From the NCBI GenBank assembly GCA_964438995.1, contig CAYTMQ010000006.1, forward strand, positions 124,001 to 188,000: 64,000 nucleotides of DNA, read 5' to 3'. Positions 7,739-16,335 of this stretch are shown piece by piece (the stretch's first letter is position 1; every line of letters starts with the position of its first letter). Under the pieces are notes generated by a model. The model was not told the DNA's origin, made no database searches, and was given only the letters and a program-made list of their open reading frames with translations. Origin of the DNA: JABMMZ01 sp964438995 (GTDB taxonomy: Bacteria; Bacteroidota; Bacteroidia; NS11-12g; UBA955). Made by a program: the position numbers and the translations under genes.

Positions 7739-8772
7739 TGAGATATTTGAGGATTTACATACTTTTTCTATTCAGTCTTAAAGCATTTTCGGCATTCAGT
7801 TTCAATGTTGATACACTCTTTATTTGTAAAGATATGTGCATCAACTATACCAACGTTACAACTCAAGGTATAGCTGTAGCTTGGCAATGGACTTTCCAAG
7901 GAGCTTCTACTCCAAGTTCAACTTTACAGAACCCTCCCAACATTTGTTATCCCACTTCGGGCATTTTTAAAACCACAGTTAAAACCACCTTTCAAGATGG
8001 TTCTGATTCTACAGATGATGTGATGATTGTGGTATACGACCACCCAATTCCGACTTTCCCTTTCCCTAAAGATACTGGCTATTGCCAAGGTAATACGCTG
8101 CCTTTGGTTCTAAATACAACAACGTTTCCTGGTTTGACTTATCAATGGAGTACTGGCTCTAAATCGCAAAGTATTTCAGTAAACTCTCAAGGAACATACT
8201 GGGTTGATTTGGTCATTAGAGCTGGTAATTTAACCTGTGATAGTATTAGGAAACAATTGACCATAACCGAGTACCCGAAACCATCTGTTTATCTCGGGCA
8301 AGATAAAACGATGTGCCAGAATCAAATCATCACTTTGGATGCTGGCGGTGGCTCTGGAATGACTTATCAATGGAGCCCAACCAACGAATCTACACAAACA
8401 ATCAATGCTACCTTGCCAGGTATTTATATCGTAACCATCACCAATCAATATGGATGTCAAGCTACCGACCAAATTGAATTGATTGATTCTTGCCCTCATT
8501 TTGTATTTATGCCTAATGCCGTTAGTCCGAATGCTGATAGATTAAACGACTTGTTTGTAAAGGTTTGGAATTTCACTCCTAAAGATTATACTTTTTCAAT
8601 TTATAACAGATGGGGTGAATTGTTGTTCGAATCAACTGATATCAATGCTGGTTGGGATTGTACTTTTAACAATGTCCCTGTTCAGCAAGATGTGTATGTA
8701 TATAAAATTACATATTTCGACAACGATAAAAAATGGTATGAACTAAGAGGTACCTTCTTTGTCGTCCGTTAG
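7738..8772 (+). CDS. PKD-domain protein with type-B T9SS sorting domain
   Basis: 344 residues. Signal peptide (about 1-22), a PKD-like Ig domain (about 25-105, with VAWQWTFQGAST), two further Ig-like modules (LTYQWSTGS and MTYQWSPTNEST), then the gliding-motility-associated C-terminal domain (about 260-344: FMPNAVSPNADRLNDLF ... YNRWGELLFES ... VYVYKITYFDNDKKWYELRG). This type-B signal sends the protein through T9SS to the cell surface. No catalytic domain is visible, so it is probably an adhesin or structural surface protein. It overlaps the convergent radical SAM gene by 4 bp. Confidence 0.88.
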   Translation: MRYLRIYILFLFSLKAFSAFSFNVDTLFICKDMCINYTNVTTQGIAVAWQWTFQGASTPSSTLQNPPNICYPTSGIFKTTVKTTFQDGSDSTDDVMIVVYDHPIPTFPFPKDTGYCQGNTLPLVLNTTTFPGLTYQWSTGSKSQSISVNSQGTYWVDLVIRAGNLTCDSIRKQLTITEYPKPSVYLGQDKTMCQNQIITLDAGGGSGMTYQWSPTNESTQTINATLPGIYIVTITNQYGCQATDQIELIDSCPHFVFMPNAVSPNADRLNDLFVKVWNFTPKDYTFSIYNRWGELLFESTDINAGWDCTFNNVPVQQDVYVYKITYFDNDKKWYELRGTFFVVR

Positions 8773-9794
8773 TTTTGCCAAACGGAAGTACCCTCACTAC
8801 AGTTTTTACAGATATCAATGTGTTTTCTGCCTTTTAGAATTTGACCTCTAAACGCTTTGTATTGGTCGTTCTTCCAAATGTGTTTAAAATCATTCTCTAG
8901 AACATTGCCCATTTTGTATTCGGCATCTTTGTCAAAACAACACGGTACAACTCGGCCATCCCAAGTAATAACACAACTGTTCCACAATCTCCAGCAATGG
9001 TTCAACAGTTTGTTTTTAAATGCAGTGCTGTCATCTTGTTTTTTATACCTGCTATACGACTCGTTCTGTGGTATCATATCGTTGCCCGTTTCGTAATCAT
9101 AGATTTGTGCTGATTTGATAGCCAACTCGTCCACTTGATAGTCTTTTGCCAATTGTTTGATATCTTCAAGTTGGTGCTCGTTATGAGAAAAAACAATGAA
9201 TTGCCATATAACATGTGGTGTCTTAGACTTCAATTGCTTTTTCGCCTCCATCATGTTTTTTGTCCCTTCTAATACTTTGTCAAGATGACCGCCTATTCGG
9301 TATTTGCCATAGGTGTCTTGACTGGTACCATCTATTGAAATGATGAGTCTGTCAAGTCCACTTTCTGCAGTTGCTATAGCATTTTCTTTGGTAAGATAGT
9401 GGGCATTTGTGCTGGTGGCAGAATACACTTTTTTATCGGAAGCATATTTAACCATTTCTAAGAAATGTTTGTTCAAATACGGCTCCCCTTGAAAATATAG
9501 GGTTACATATCCTGTCGTCTTGTATAATGCATCTATGGTCGACTTAAAGGTCTCGACATTTAACATGCCTATTGGCCGACTGAAACTTCTAAGTCCGCTA
9601 GGACATTGAGGACACCTTAAATTACATGAAGTAGTGGGTTCTATAGAGAAGGAAATTGGATTGCCCCAATGTATAGGACGTTTTAATATCTTAGAGACAT
9701 AGTAGGAGGAAGTAACCTTTATAGCATTAGTAACCCTCTTATGTCTTAAACTTTTACTGAGTAAATTGGTGATATCCTTAAAGTTCTTATTCAA
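8769..9794 (-). CDS. Radical SAM / SPASM domain protein
   Basis: 341 residues. The radical SAM [4Fe-4S] motif is C57-x3-C61-x2-C64 in TTSCNLRCPQC. A GEP-like motif (FQGEPYLNK) and a C-terminal SPASM region carry further cysteines at 267, 274, 285, 286, 329 and 332, enough for auxiliary clusters. Such enzymes modify peptides, carry out anaerobic maturation, or act on small molecules; the substrate cannot be told. Start is TTG 9794, since no ATG or GTG precedes the conserved region. It lies 5 bp after the flavin reductase gene, which could supply electrons to the cluster. Confidence 0.88.
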   Translation of the reverse strand: MNKNFKDITNLLSKSLRHKRVTNAIKVTSSYYVSKILKRPIHWGNPISFSIEPTTSCNLRCPQCPSGLRSFSRPIGMLNVETFKSTIDALYKTTGYVTLYFQGEPYLNKHFLEMVKYASDKKVYSATSTNAHYLTKENAIATAESGLDRLIISIDGTSQDTYGKYRIGGHLDKVLEGTKNMMEAKKQLKSKTPHVIWQFIVFSHNEHQLEDIKQLAKDYQVDELAIKSAQIYDYETGNDMIPQNESYSRYKKQDDSTAFKNKLLNHCWRLWNSCVITWDGRVVPCCFDKDAEYKMGNVLENDFKHIWKNDQYKAFRGQILKGRKHIDICKNCSEGTSVWQN

Positions 9795-9799
9795 ATAAT

Positions 9800-10531
9800 T
9801 TAGTCGTAAAATTCTACTTTTATCTCTGTCCTAGAATAACCGTAAGTTTTTAATTGATCACGTGTTTGCTTGATCATATCTGTCCATCCACACAAGTATA
9901 TTAAAGCAGGTGGTTTGCTTTCGAAAATAGAACTGTAATGACTGTGTACGTAGCCTTTAGCGCCCTCCCAATTTTCACGGCTCAACACTGGGGTATATTT
10001 AAAGTTAGAAAACTGATTTTCTAATTGTTCGAATTCTGAACGGTAAAGTATGTCTTCTTGGGTTCTGCATCCAAAAAATAAATAGATAGGATTGCCGACT
10101 TTTTTATTGATTAATAAATCTTTTATCATTGCACGGAATGGTGCAATACCAGTGCCTGTGCAAATAAATCCAAATGAGATTGACTCTTCGATAGTTTCTG
10201 GTAAAACAAACCTGCCTTGAGGGTTGCTGACTCTAAGTGTATCTCCAATGTTTTGATTGAAAAGTTTTGGTGTTGCAGCCCCATCTGCTTTTAGGACTAC
10301 ACATAGTTCTATGATAGAGCCATTGTATGTGTCAGCAATAGAATAGCTTCTGGTAGAAAACTGATGTTGCAAGTCGCCAAAATCTATGATAACGAATTGC
10401 CCAGCTAAGTAAGGCATCTCATGTTCATATTGGATAAAGAAGCTCTTTAGAAAAGGTGTGTGATTTTTGATATCAACTATTTGACAAGTATAATATTCTA
10501 TGTTGTTCAAAATCCTAATTCTTTGATGCAA
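9800..10531 (-). CDS. Ferredoxin-NADP+ reductase-type FAD/NAD oxidoreductase
   Basis: 243 residues. FAD-binding barrel with RSYS (61-64), NAD(P)-binding domain with GTGIAPFR (126-133) and FFGCRTQEDILYR, and the CGW nicotinamide-site motif (214-216). There is no 2Fe-2S or globin domain, so this is a stand-alone reductase moving electrons between NAD(P)H and a carrier. It is the first gene of a two-gene operon with the radical SAM enzyme; supplying its reductant is a reasonable inference. The start is uncertain: TTG 10531 gives 243 residues, TTG 10510 gives 236. Confidence 0.88.
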   Translation of the reverse strand: MHQRIRILNNIEYYTCQIVDIKNHTPFLKSFFIQYEHEMPYLAGQFVIIDFGDLQHQFSTRSYSIADTYNGSIIELCVVLKADGAATPKLFNQNIGDTLRVSNPQGRFVLPETIEESISFGFICTGTGIAPFRAMIKDLLINKKVGNPIYLFFGCRTQEDILYRSEFEQLENQFSNFKYTPVLSRENWEGAKGYVHSHYSSIFESKPPALIYLCGWTDMIKQTRDQLKTYGYSRTEIKVEFYD

Positions 10532-11418
10532 AGATGCAAAAAAAATATGGATAGATGGAGTTTAATGTTATTCTCAGAATTTATGGAACTATATCTTATT
10601 TAAATTGGATAATTGCTTTTATAGGAAAAGAAATTAGAGCCAAAGGGAATTGTCTTCTTTTTTGTTTTGTTTTTTGACCTTTGCTTTGACCTTAAAGGAT
10701 TTAATATGTGACATTTGAAAAGAAATGTTTTTTAGACTTATGGCTTTAAAAAATTTCTGGAGTTTTTTTAATAGGAACATTAAGAGGGTTGTTTTATTTA
10801 AAAGGTGAATTCAATGTTGTTGTATGTTGATATATAAGGTTTTGTAATGCTGTTCTTGAGTCAAATCTTTAAAAGATGTTTTCGTGAATGATTTTGCATG
10901 TTTTTTATACATTCAATAAGTGAATTTTGATTTGTAGGTTGTTTTTTTAGAGATTTTGCATTTTGGAATCATGATATATTAGGATATTTATGCACAATCT
11001 AATCTGGAACTTGATGTGATATTGCAAATTTAAGGAGGTAATAGACACCACTTTTTAGATACAAATCATTGCTACACTTTTGCTACGTTTTTATTGAATT
11101 TATATTTACCAAAAGTATTAAATTTAAAAAAAAGTAAGTTTGTAATTGTCTGTCTTATAATAGTATATGCAAAAATAATTATCTAGTTATTGTTTATATA
11201 TGTTATTTTCAAATTTGTTAAATATTATATTGCTACAAAAAAGATATTGCATTATACATTTGTTTAAATGTGATTGCTGCGGATTATGGAATTAATTGTA
11301 ACGAATAGTGTATAATCATGCATCATTATTGTGAATAAGTGCATTCTGATACTCAATCAAATCTGTTGCTTAATTTTATGGAATTGATGGAATTTCATAA
11401 ACTTTGTACCTGTTAATT
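10532..11418. other. 887-bp AT-rich intergenic region
   Basis: No ORF with coding character on either strand, no RNA gene or strong terminator recognised. It holds a short direct repeat (TTTGACCTT at 10673-10681 and 10685-10693, period 12) and a repeated ATGGAATT near 11380. An isolated SD-like AAGGAGGT near 11032 has no start codon after it. It probably carries the promoters of the flavin reductase and TPR/HTH genes; a decayed gene or a small RNA cannot be excluded. Confidence 0.5.
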
Positions 11419-13218
11419 ATGGGGAGAATTATACAATCAATAATATTATTGTTTTTTTTAACATTTGTATCATTTAGTCAAGCATATTCACTATTTAACA
11501 GTTCTCAACCTAGTTTTGTCAAACGGATAAAAATTCTTATTCGTGCCTGTGATTCTGCTGTGGCAGATAATAATGCTTTAGAACTTGAAAAATTTAGTGA
11601 TTTATTGATTCGTGAAGGGGAGAGTCAGAAAGTAGATTCTGCTCTTTTAGCAGGATTTTATTATAAAGGGGTCTATTATCAAAGTAAAGGTAAATGGTAT
11701 TTAGCCTCCCAGAATTTCACCATTGCAAGTAAGTATCTTACTGCTTCTTCTAACCCTTATAGAACGTCTTTGTTGTACCGAAGTTTAATTGATGTTAACA
11801 ATTACTATGGCTTGTATTCTCAAAGTTTGAAATATTGTAATTTGCTGTATTCTGAAGTGAATCGATTGCCAAAATCAATTAAAAATTCCTCATTAATAGC
11901 AGTGCAATTGGCTTTTTCAGAAATTTATTTAAAGAACCACCAGATGGATTCATTTAAGTCTAAAATTGGCACATTGGGTTATTTATGCAATAATGTAAAA
12001 AATGACAAAATGCAATGGCAAGGATTGCAATGCTGGTTAGAGTATTACAAAGACCCTTTGGTCAACAAAGTTGATTCTGTTGTTAAGATTCTTAAGGTAA
12101 TGCAAAACCTTATTGTTAGTTCACATAACATTTCAGAAAAGGAACAACTGATCGTTTACCTAGAATCTGCTCAAGTGAGCATGGTGTTAAACGACTTTGT
12201 AAAAGCAAATGCTTATTTTGAAAAAATTGAACATTCAGGTTTGAATTATATATTCCCAACGGAGTATCATGTCTCAAAAGGGAAATATTTTTTTAAATCT
12301 GGTAAATACCAACAGGCAATCCACCATTTTAAAGTTTCTGCAAATCACTCTAGTTCTAAATTAGATCAGATTGAATTAGAAGTCAACCAACTAATAAAAC
12401 AATCTTATGACAAACTTAATTTGTCGGATAGCGCTCAATTATATGCATTAAAAATTGCGCAACTAGAAAAGCTTGTTGCGGCAAATGAGATTAAAGAAAA
12501 GCAAAATTTGGCCATAGAATTGACCAACATAATTGAACAAAATGTGAGGTTTCAAGATGCCGAAGTTTCTGATAAATGGAGCACTCTTTTTATACTTACA
12601 GTTTTAACAATTATAGTGGTTTTGGTTGTCATGTTTGTTAGGTTGTATAGAAAAAACAAACTCTATATAATTAAAGAGTTCATCATGCATCCTGGGGCCA
12701 TTTTGAAATTGAGCATGAAGAATTATTACCGAATCAAATTGGTAGAAGATGAAATAAAAAAAATTAATGAGTTGTTGCAAGATTTGCAATTCAATGCCTT
12801 AAAACACAATCAGAACATCAATACATTAAAATTACAAAATTACTCAACAGCTCATTTAAACAGTGATTACGAAAAAATTCAATCAAGTAAAAAATCCCCT
12901 ACTCCAAGTCAGCAAATGATTCTAGAAAGAATTAAGAAAGTGAGGATTATTAATGAGGAAAACTGGATGGAATTTCAACAATTGTTTGTGCAGATATATC
13001 CAGATTATTATAATTTTCTGCATGAAAATTTTTATAGGTATCTAACAGAAGGCGAGTTTAGGATGATATTGTTGTTGAAGTTGAATTTTTCTAACAAAGA
13101 GATAAGTCTATGCTTAGGAATTACCATGGAAACAAGCAGAGTGGCAATTTATAGATTGAGAAAAAAGTTAAGTGCTAAAGGCTTAGAATCTTTGGATGAA
13201 ATATTGAGTAAGGGATAA
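11419..13218 (+). CDS. Membrane TPR protein with C-terminal helix-turn-helix
   Basis: 599 residues from ATG 11419; the frame is open to a TTG at 11404 but ATG is preferred. A signal peptide (about 1-22) leads into a helical TPR-like region (about 30-360: YYKGVYYQSKGKWYLASQNFTIASK and similar pairs), one transmembrane helix (about 385-408, LFILTVLTIIVVLVVMFV), a coiled coil and a cytoplasmic HTH of LuxR/sigma-4 type at the end (FSNKEISLCLGITMETSRVAIYRLRKKL). This is a known Bacteroidota layout for membrane-bound regulators that sense through periplasmic TPRs. Targets are unknown. The gene stands alone after a long non-coding region. Confidence 0.82.
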   Translation: MGRIIQSIILLFFLTFVSFSQAYSLFNSSQPSFVKRIKILIRACDSAVADNNALELEKFSDLLIREGESQKVDSALLAGFYYKGVYYQSKGKWYLASQNFTIASKYLTASSNPYRTSLLYRSLIDVNNYYGLYSQSLKYCNLLYSEVNRLPKSIKNSSLIAVQLAFSEIYLKNHQMDSFKSKIGTLGYLCNNVKNDKMQWQGLQCWLEYYKDPLVNKVDSVVKILKVMQNLIVSSHNISEKEQLIVYLESAQVSMVLNDFVKANAYFEKIEHSGLNYIFPTEYHVSKGKYFFKSGKYQQAIHHFKVSANHSSSKLDQIELEVNQLIKQSYDKLNLSDSAQLYALKIAQLEKLVAANEIKEKQNLAIELTNIIEQNVRFQDAEVSDKWSTLFILTVLTIIVVLVVMFVRLYRKNKLYIIKEFIMHPGAILKLSMKNYYRIKLVEDEIKKINELLQDLQFNALKHNQNINTLKLQNYSTAHLNSDYEKIQSSKKSPTPSQQMILERIKKVRIINEENWMEFQQLFVQIYPDYYNFLHENFYRYLTEGEFRMILLLKLNFSNKEISLCLGITMETSRVAIYRLRKKLSAKGLESLDEILSKG

Positions 13219-13249
13219 AAAAAACCTTACATCAAGATGTAAGGTTTTT
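13219..13249. terminator. Bidirectional terminator
   Basis: AAAACCTTACATC / GATGTAAGGTTTT perfect stem with a two-base loop, A-run on the left and T-run on the right, between the convergent TPR/HTH and DUF1573 genes. Confidence 0.9.
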
Positions 13250-13280
13250 AAAATTTAAATATGAATAATCGCTTTTTCGC

Positions 13281-13709
13281 TTAATCGCCAATTTGAACAG
13301 GTGACTTTGGTTTTTGAACTTCAAGAGTAACATTTCCTTTAATGAAAAGGGTTGTTTGTCCAATGCTCGTTAAAACCGTAATGTTTTTTGAAAAATTACC
13401 ATTTTTACCTGATGAGTCGAAAACTACAGTTACAGAGCCTTGTCCACCTGGAGCAACAGGCTCTTTGCTAAAGTTAGGTACTGTGCAACCACAAGATGCT
13501 GTTGCATTGTTAATGATAATTGGTGTTGTGCCTTTATTTGTAAAAGTAAAGGTGTATTTAGCTTTTGTTCCTTGAATAATCTCACCAAAATCGTGGGTGG
13601 TTTTATTCCATACTATTTCTTTTGGATCGTCTGCAACAACAGGCGTAGTTGCTGTAACTGTTGGTGTTACTGTGAAAAGTGCAATAAGATAAGTAAGTGC
13701 TGAAATCAT
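13281..13709 (-). CDS. DUF1573 protein (array member 4)
   Basis: 142 residues from ATG 13709; an upstream TTG at 13745 only adds polar residues before the signal peptide. A signal peptide (MISALTYLIALFTVTPTVTA) is followed by one DUF1573 Ig-like domain with the hallmark KTTHDFGEI and ASCGCTVPNF motifs and a PGG turn. DUF1573 domains are periplasmic ASPM/SPD-2/Hydin-like Ig folds of unknown function. It is the last of four paralogues in a row on this strand. Confidence 0.85.
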   Translation of the reverse strand: MISALTYLIALFTVTPTVTATTPVVADDPKEIVWNKTTHDFGEIIQGTKAKYTFTFTNKGTTPIIINNATASCGCTVPNFSKEPVAPGGQGSVTVVFDSSGKNGNFSKNITVLTSIGQTTLFIKGNVTLEVQKPKSPVQIGD

Positions 13710-13765
13710 TATAGTTGGTGTTTTTTTCTTTTCGAAATAAAACAAATACCGTGCCGAAATGCCAG

Positions 13766-14134
13766 TTATCTTGTGATATTGGCTTTGATAATCAAGTCAT
13801 ACATGCCATGAGATGAGTAGACAGTAATGACTTTTTCATTGTATCTGTTCTTGCCTTTGGTGTCAAATCCTACAGTAATAGAGGATGAATCTCCAGGTTT
13901 TAATGGCGTTCTACTCCAGTTAGATACAACACATCCACAAGACGCCATAACATTTTCAATTTCAAAAATGGTGTCTGAATGGTTGTAATACTTAAAAACT
14001 GTATTGACTTTTACGCCTTGTTTGAGATTGCCAAAATCATGGGTTGTTTTGTTCCACTTGATATCTCCTTGTTTTGGAGACACCCAAGAAACAGACAAAA
14101 TTAGAATGGCAGATATGAATATCAATTGTTTCAT
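13766..14134 (-). CDS. DUF1573 protein (array member 3)
   Basis: 122 residues, the shortest paralogue: signal peptide (about 1-19) plus one DUF1573 domain (KTTHDFGNLKQG, ASCGCVVSNW, LKPGDSSSITVGFDTKGK). Its N-terminal KWNKTTHDFG segment closely matches that of member 4, suggesting a recent duplication between the two. No lipobox; probably soluble in the periplasm. A terminator lies upstream, between it and member 2, so it may have its own promoter. Confidence 0.85.
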   Translation of the reverse strand: MKQLIFISAILILSVSWVSPKQGDIKWNKTTHDFGNLKQGVKVNTVFKYYNHSDTIFEIENVMASCGCVVSNWSRTPLKPGDSSSITVGFDTKGKNRYNEKVITVYSSHGMYDLIIKANITR

Positions 14135-14143
14135 TTTGGTGTG

Positions 14144-14179
14144 AAAAAAAAGCGCTGAAGGGATGCTTCAACGCTTTTA
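14144..14179 (-). terminator. Terminator after DUF1573 member 2
   Basis: Read leftward: an A-rich lead, a stem of AAAGCG-x-TGAAG type with one mismatch pair, loop, then a run of eight T. It ends the transcript of the 14198-14701 gene. Confidence 0.8.
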
Positions 14180-14197
14180 TATGGTTTAAAATGAAAT

Positions 14198-14701
14198 TTA
14201 GTTAGTCTTGATTTTTACTGGGCTACCTTGGTCCATTGGATCTACTGGCGCTTTTGCAGTTACTTCACAACGGAATTTCAATTCGTGAACACCGCCATTT
14301 GTAGTGATTTTTACAGTCTTATCGTTGATGCCTAATTTGCCATTGGTGTTAAAACCAACTTTAATGTTTGCGCTTTTGCCTGGCATGATAGGTTCAGAAG
14401 AATAAGAAGGAGTGGTACAACCGCATTGAACTTCGTGAGATTTGATCAATACAGGCTCTTTTCCAACATTGGTAATAACAAAAATAGTTTCTACTTGCTC
14501 GCCTTCAGAAGCTTTTCCGAAATCGTGGAAAGTCTTATCAAATTTTACATCGTATGCTTTGTCTGATAAAGTAACTTTTTCAGTTTTTACTTCTTTTTTA
14601 GCACCTGCTTTAGTAGGCTTTTTAGGTTTCTTTGGTTGTTGGAATGCAGCTAATCCAATAAATAGGATGGCTGAAATACTTAAGATTGCTAGTTTTTTCA
14701 T
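14198..14701 (-). CDS. DUF1573 protein (array member 2) with Lys-rich linker
   Basis: 167 residues. A signal peptide (about 1-20) is followed by a basic linker (KKPKKPTKAGAKKEVKTEK, about 24-45) and a DUF1573 domain (KTFHDFGKASEGEQVETIF, VQCGCTTPSYSSEPIMPGK). The Lys/Pro linker is unlike the other members and could bind anionic envelope polymers (inference). Followed by its own terminator. Confidence 0.87.
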   Translation of the reverse strand: MKKLAILSISAILFIGLAAFQQPKKPKKPTKAGAKKEVKTEKVTLSDKAYDVKFDKTFHDFGKASEGEQVETIFVITNVGKEPVLIKSHEVQCGCTTPSYSSEPIMPGKSANIKVGFNTNGKLGINDKTVKITTNGGVHELKFRCEVTAKAPVDPMDQGSPVKIKTN

Positions 14702-14734
14702 GAAAATAAATATGGTTAAATAACTGTTGTTTGA

Positions 14735-15448
14735 TTAATGATTGTCTTTTGGTTTATTCGCATCTGATTTCAATTGGTCATCAGATGTTTTGTCTTTTGA
14801 ACTCTTGTGGTTAGAAGTTTGTTCAGTTTTATTTGCTGGATTTTTAACGTCCTGTTTGCCTGAATTTTGTTCGCCTTGACCTTTGCCATTGCCAACTTTT
14901 TTCTTCACTTCAGATTTGCTTTTAGAGGCTTCTTTTTTTGATTTTCCTTTTTTAGAAGCTTCTGCAGCTTTTTGATTGGCTAATTTAGTAGAATCATCTT
15001 TGATTTTCCAAGCATCGTAAGCGCCAGCAGTCATCACATTGCCTGTAATGGTTAATACTGTTACGCCTTCAGAAGTTGTTACTGTAACCGATTTGTTGAA
15101 CCAGCCTTCGCTAGAAGCGTTATAAGTTGCAGTGATTTGAGCGCTTTCTTGTGGTTTATAGATGCCACCTTTCCAGTTTGGAGTGGTGCAGCCGCATGAT
15201 GCAGCAACATTTACCAATGTAATATCTCTGTTGCCAACGTTTTTAAATTCGAAAATATGTGACACTGGTGTGCCTTGTCTAATGTTGCCAAAATCAAAAG
15301 CTACTTCTTTAAACTGAATGAACTCTGGATTTGTTGTAACAGCAGGTGCAACTGGAGGCATTTGACCAGGGGCTAGATTTGGGTCTCCCTGTGCGCTTAA
15401 AGTTGCTATTGCCATAAAGGCGAATGTGCTTAGTAGTATTTTTTTCAT
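14735..15448 (-). CDS. DUF1573 protein (array member 1) with long Lys/Ser/Asn tail
   Basis: 237 residues, the first and longest of the array. Signal peptide (about 1-19, ending LSAQG), a DUF1573 domain (about 42-135: VAFDFGNIRQGTPVSHIF, ASCGCTTPNWKGG), then about 85 low-complexity residues rich in Lys, Ser and Asn (KKGKSKKEASKSKSEVKKK) to the C-terminus. The tail has no recognised fold and no T9SS signal. It lies 33 bp before member 2, so the two are probably co-transcribed. Confidence 0.86.
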   Translation of the reverse strand: MKKILLSTFAFMAIATLSAQGDPNLAPGQMPPVAPAVTTNPEFIQFKEVAFDFGNIRQGTPVSHIFEFKNVGNRDITLVNVAASCGCTTPNWKGGIYKPQESAQITATYNASSEGWFNKSVTVTTSEGVTVLTITGNVMTAGAYDAWKIKDDSTKLANQKAAEASKKGKSKKEASKSKSEVKKKVGNGKGQGEQNSGKQDVKNPANKTEQTSNHKSSKDKTSDDQLKSDANKPKDNH

Positions 15449-15561
15449 CTTGACGTTTATTGATTATCTATGGTGATTTCAAAAACTGTACCAATATTTT
15501 GGATTAATTGCGTTGACTCAAAGGTATTTCCAAAAAATGGTGTTAGTTTTGAATCGCAATC

Positions 15562-16335
15562 GTGAATCACAGCGTTAAACCTAAAAAACACCTCGGTCAG
15601 CACTTTCTTAAAGACGAGAGTATTGCCGAAAAAGTCGCCTTGTTGTTCAAAGACGACAATCTTCAAGCTCAAATTCTTGAAATTGGTCCAGGTATGGGTG
15701 TGCTTACACAATATTTACTTCAGAATTACTCTGATGTATCTGCTCTTGAAATTGACACCGAATCGGTTGAATACCTTAATCATACTCTGGTTCCTAAAGG
15801 ACTAAAATTGATGGAAGGTGACATCCTCAATAAACGCAACAATGAGCTATTTGATGGTAAGAATCTTATTGTTATTGGTAATTTCCCTTACAACATCAGC
15901 TCTCAAATAGTCTTTAAAGTTCTTGATCATGTCGAATCTGTTGTTGGTTTTGGAGGCATGTTTCAGAAGGAAGTGGCAGAGCGACTTGTAGCCAAGAAGG
16001 GTTCTAAAACCTATGGGATATTGAGTGTATTGTTAAATGCTTTCTATGATAGCAAGTACGAGTTTACGATTGAACCTCATGTGTTCAATCCTCCTCCAAA
16101 AGTAAAATCTGGGGTCATTAAGTGCGTTAGAAAAGACGATTTCTCATTGCCTTGCTCAAAATCTTTGTTCTTTGATGTCGTAAAAACAGGCTTCAATCAA
16201 AGACGCAAAACCTTGAGAAATGCTTTACATAAATTTAAATTAGAAGAAAGTCACGAATTTGCTAAATTGCGTGCCGAACAATTAAGCGTTGAAGATTTTA
16301 TACAATTGACTTCTTACATTGAACAAAATCGATGA
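15562..16335 (+). CDS. rsmA: 16S rRNA (adenine1518/1519-N6)-dimethyltransferase
   Basis: 257 residues. RsmA/KsgA dimethylates two adjacent adenines in the 3' hairpin of 16S rRNA during 30S assembly. Visible motifs: KPKKHLGQHFL at the start, the SAM-binding ILEIGPGMGVLTQYLL, catalytic IGNFPYNISS (NFPY motif), and a C-terminal domain with FNQRRKTLRNAL. GTG 15562 is the start; no upstream in-frame ATG was found and this codon gives a normal N-terminus. Its stop overlaps the next ATG (ATGA), so mgtE is translationally coupled. Confidence 0.96.
   Translation: MNHSVKPKKHLGQHFLKDESIAEKVALLFKDDNLQAQILEIGPGMGVLTQYLLQNYSDVSALEIDTESVEYLNHTLVPKGLKLMEGDILNKRNNELFDGKNLIVIGNFPYNISSQIVFKVLDHVESVVGFGGMFQKEVAERLVAKKGSKTYGILSVLLNAFYDSKYEFTIEPHVFNPPPKVKSGVIKCVRKDDFSLPCSKSLFFDVVKTGFNQRRKTLRNALHKFKLEESHEFAKLRAEQLSVEDFIQLTSYIEQNR

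Noticed and set aside
10673..10693. TTTGACCTT direct repeat as an operator
   Set aside because: A single pair in AT-rich DNA, without a matching second locus, is too weak to call.
11031..11060. SD-like AAGGAGGT in the long gap
   Set aside because: No start codon follows at a suitable distance, so no gene is supported.
15457..15711. An 84-codon leftward frame against rsmA
   Set aside because: It is antisense to the well-conserved start of rsmA and has no recognisable content.
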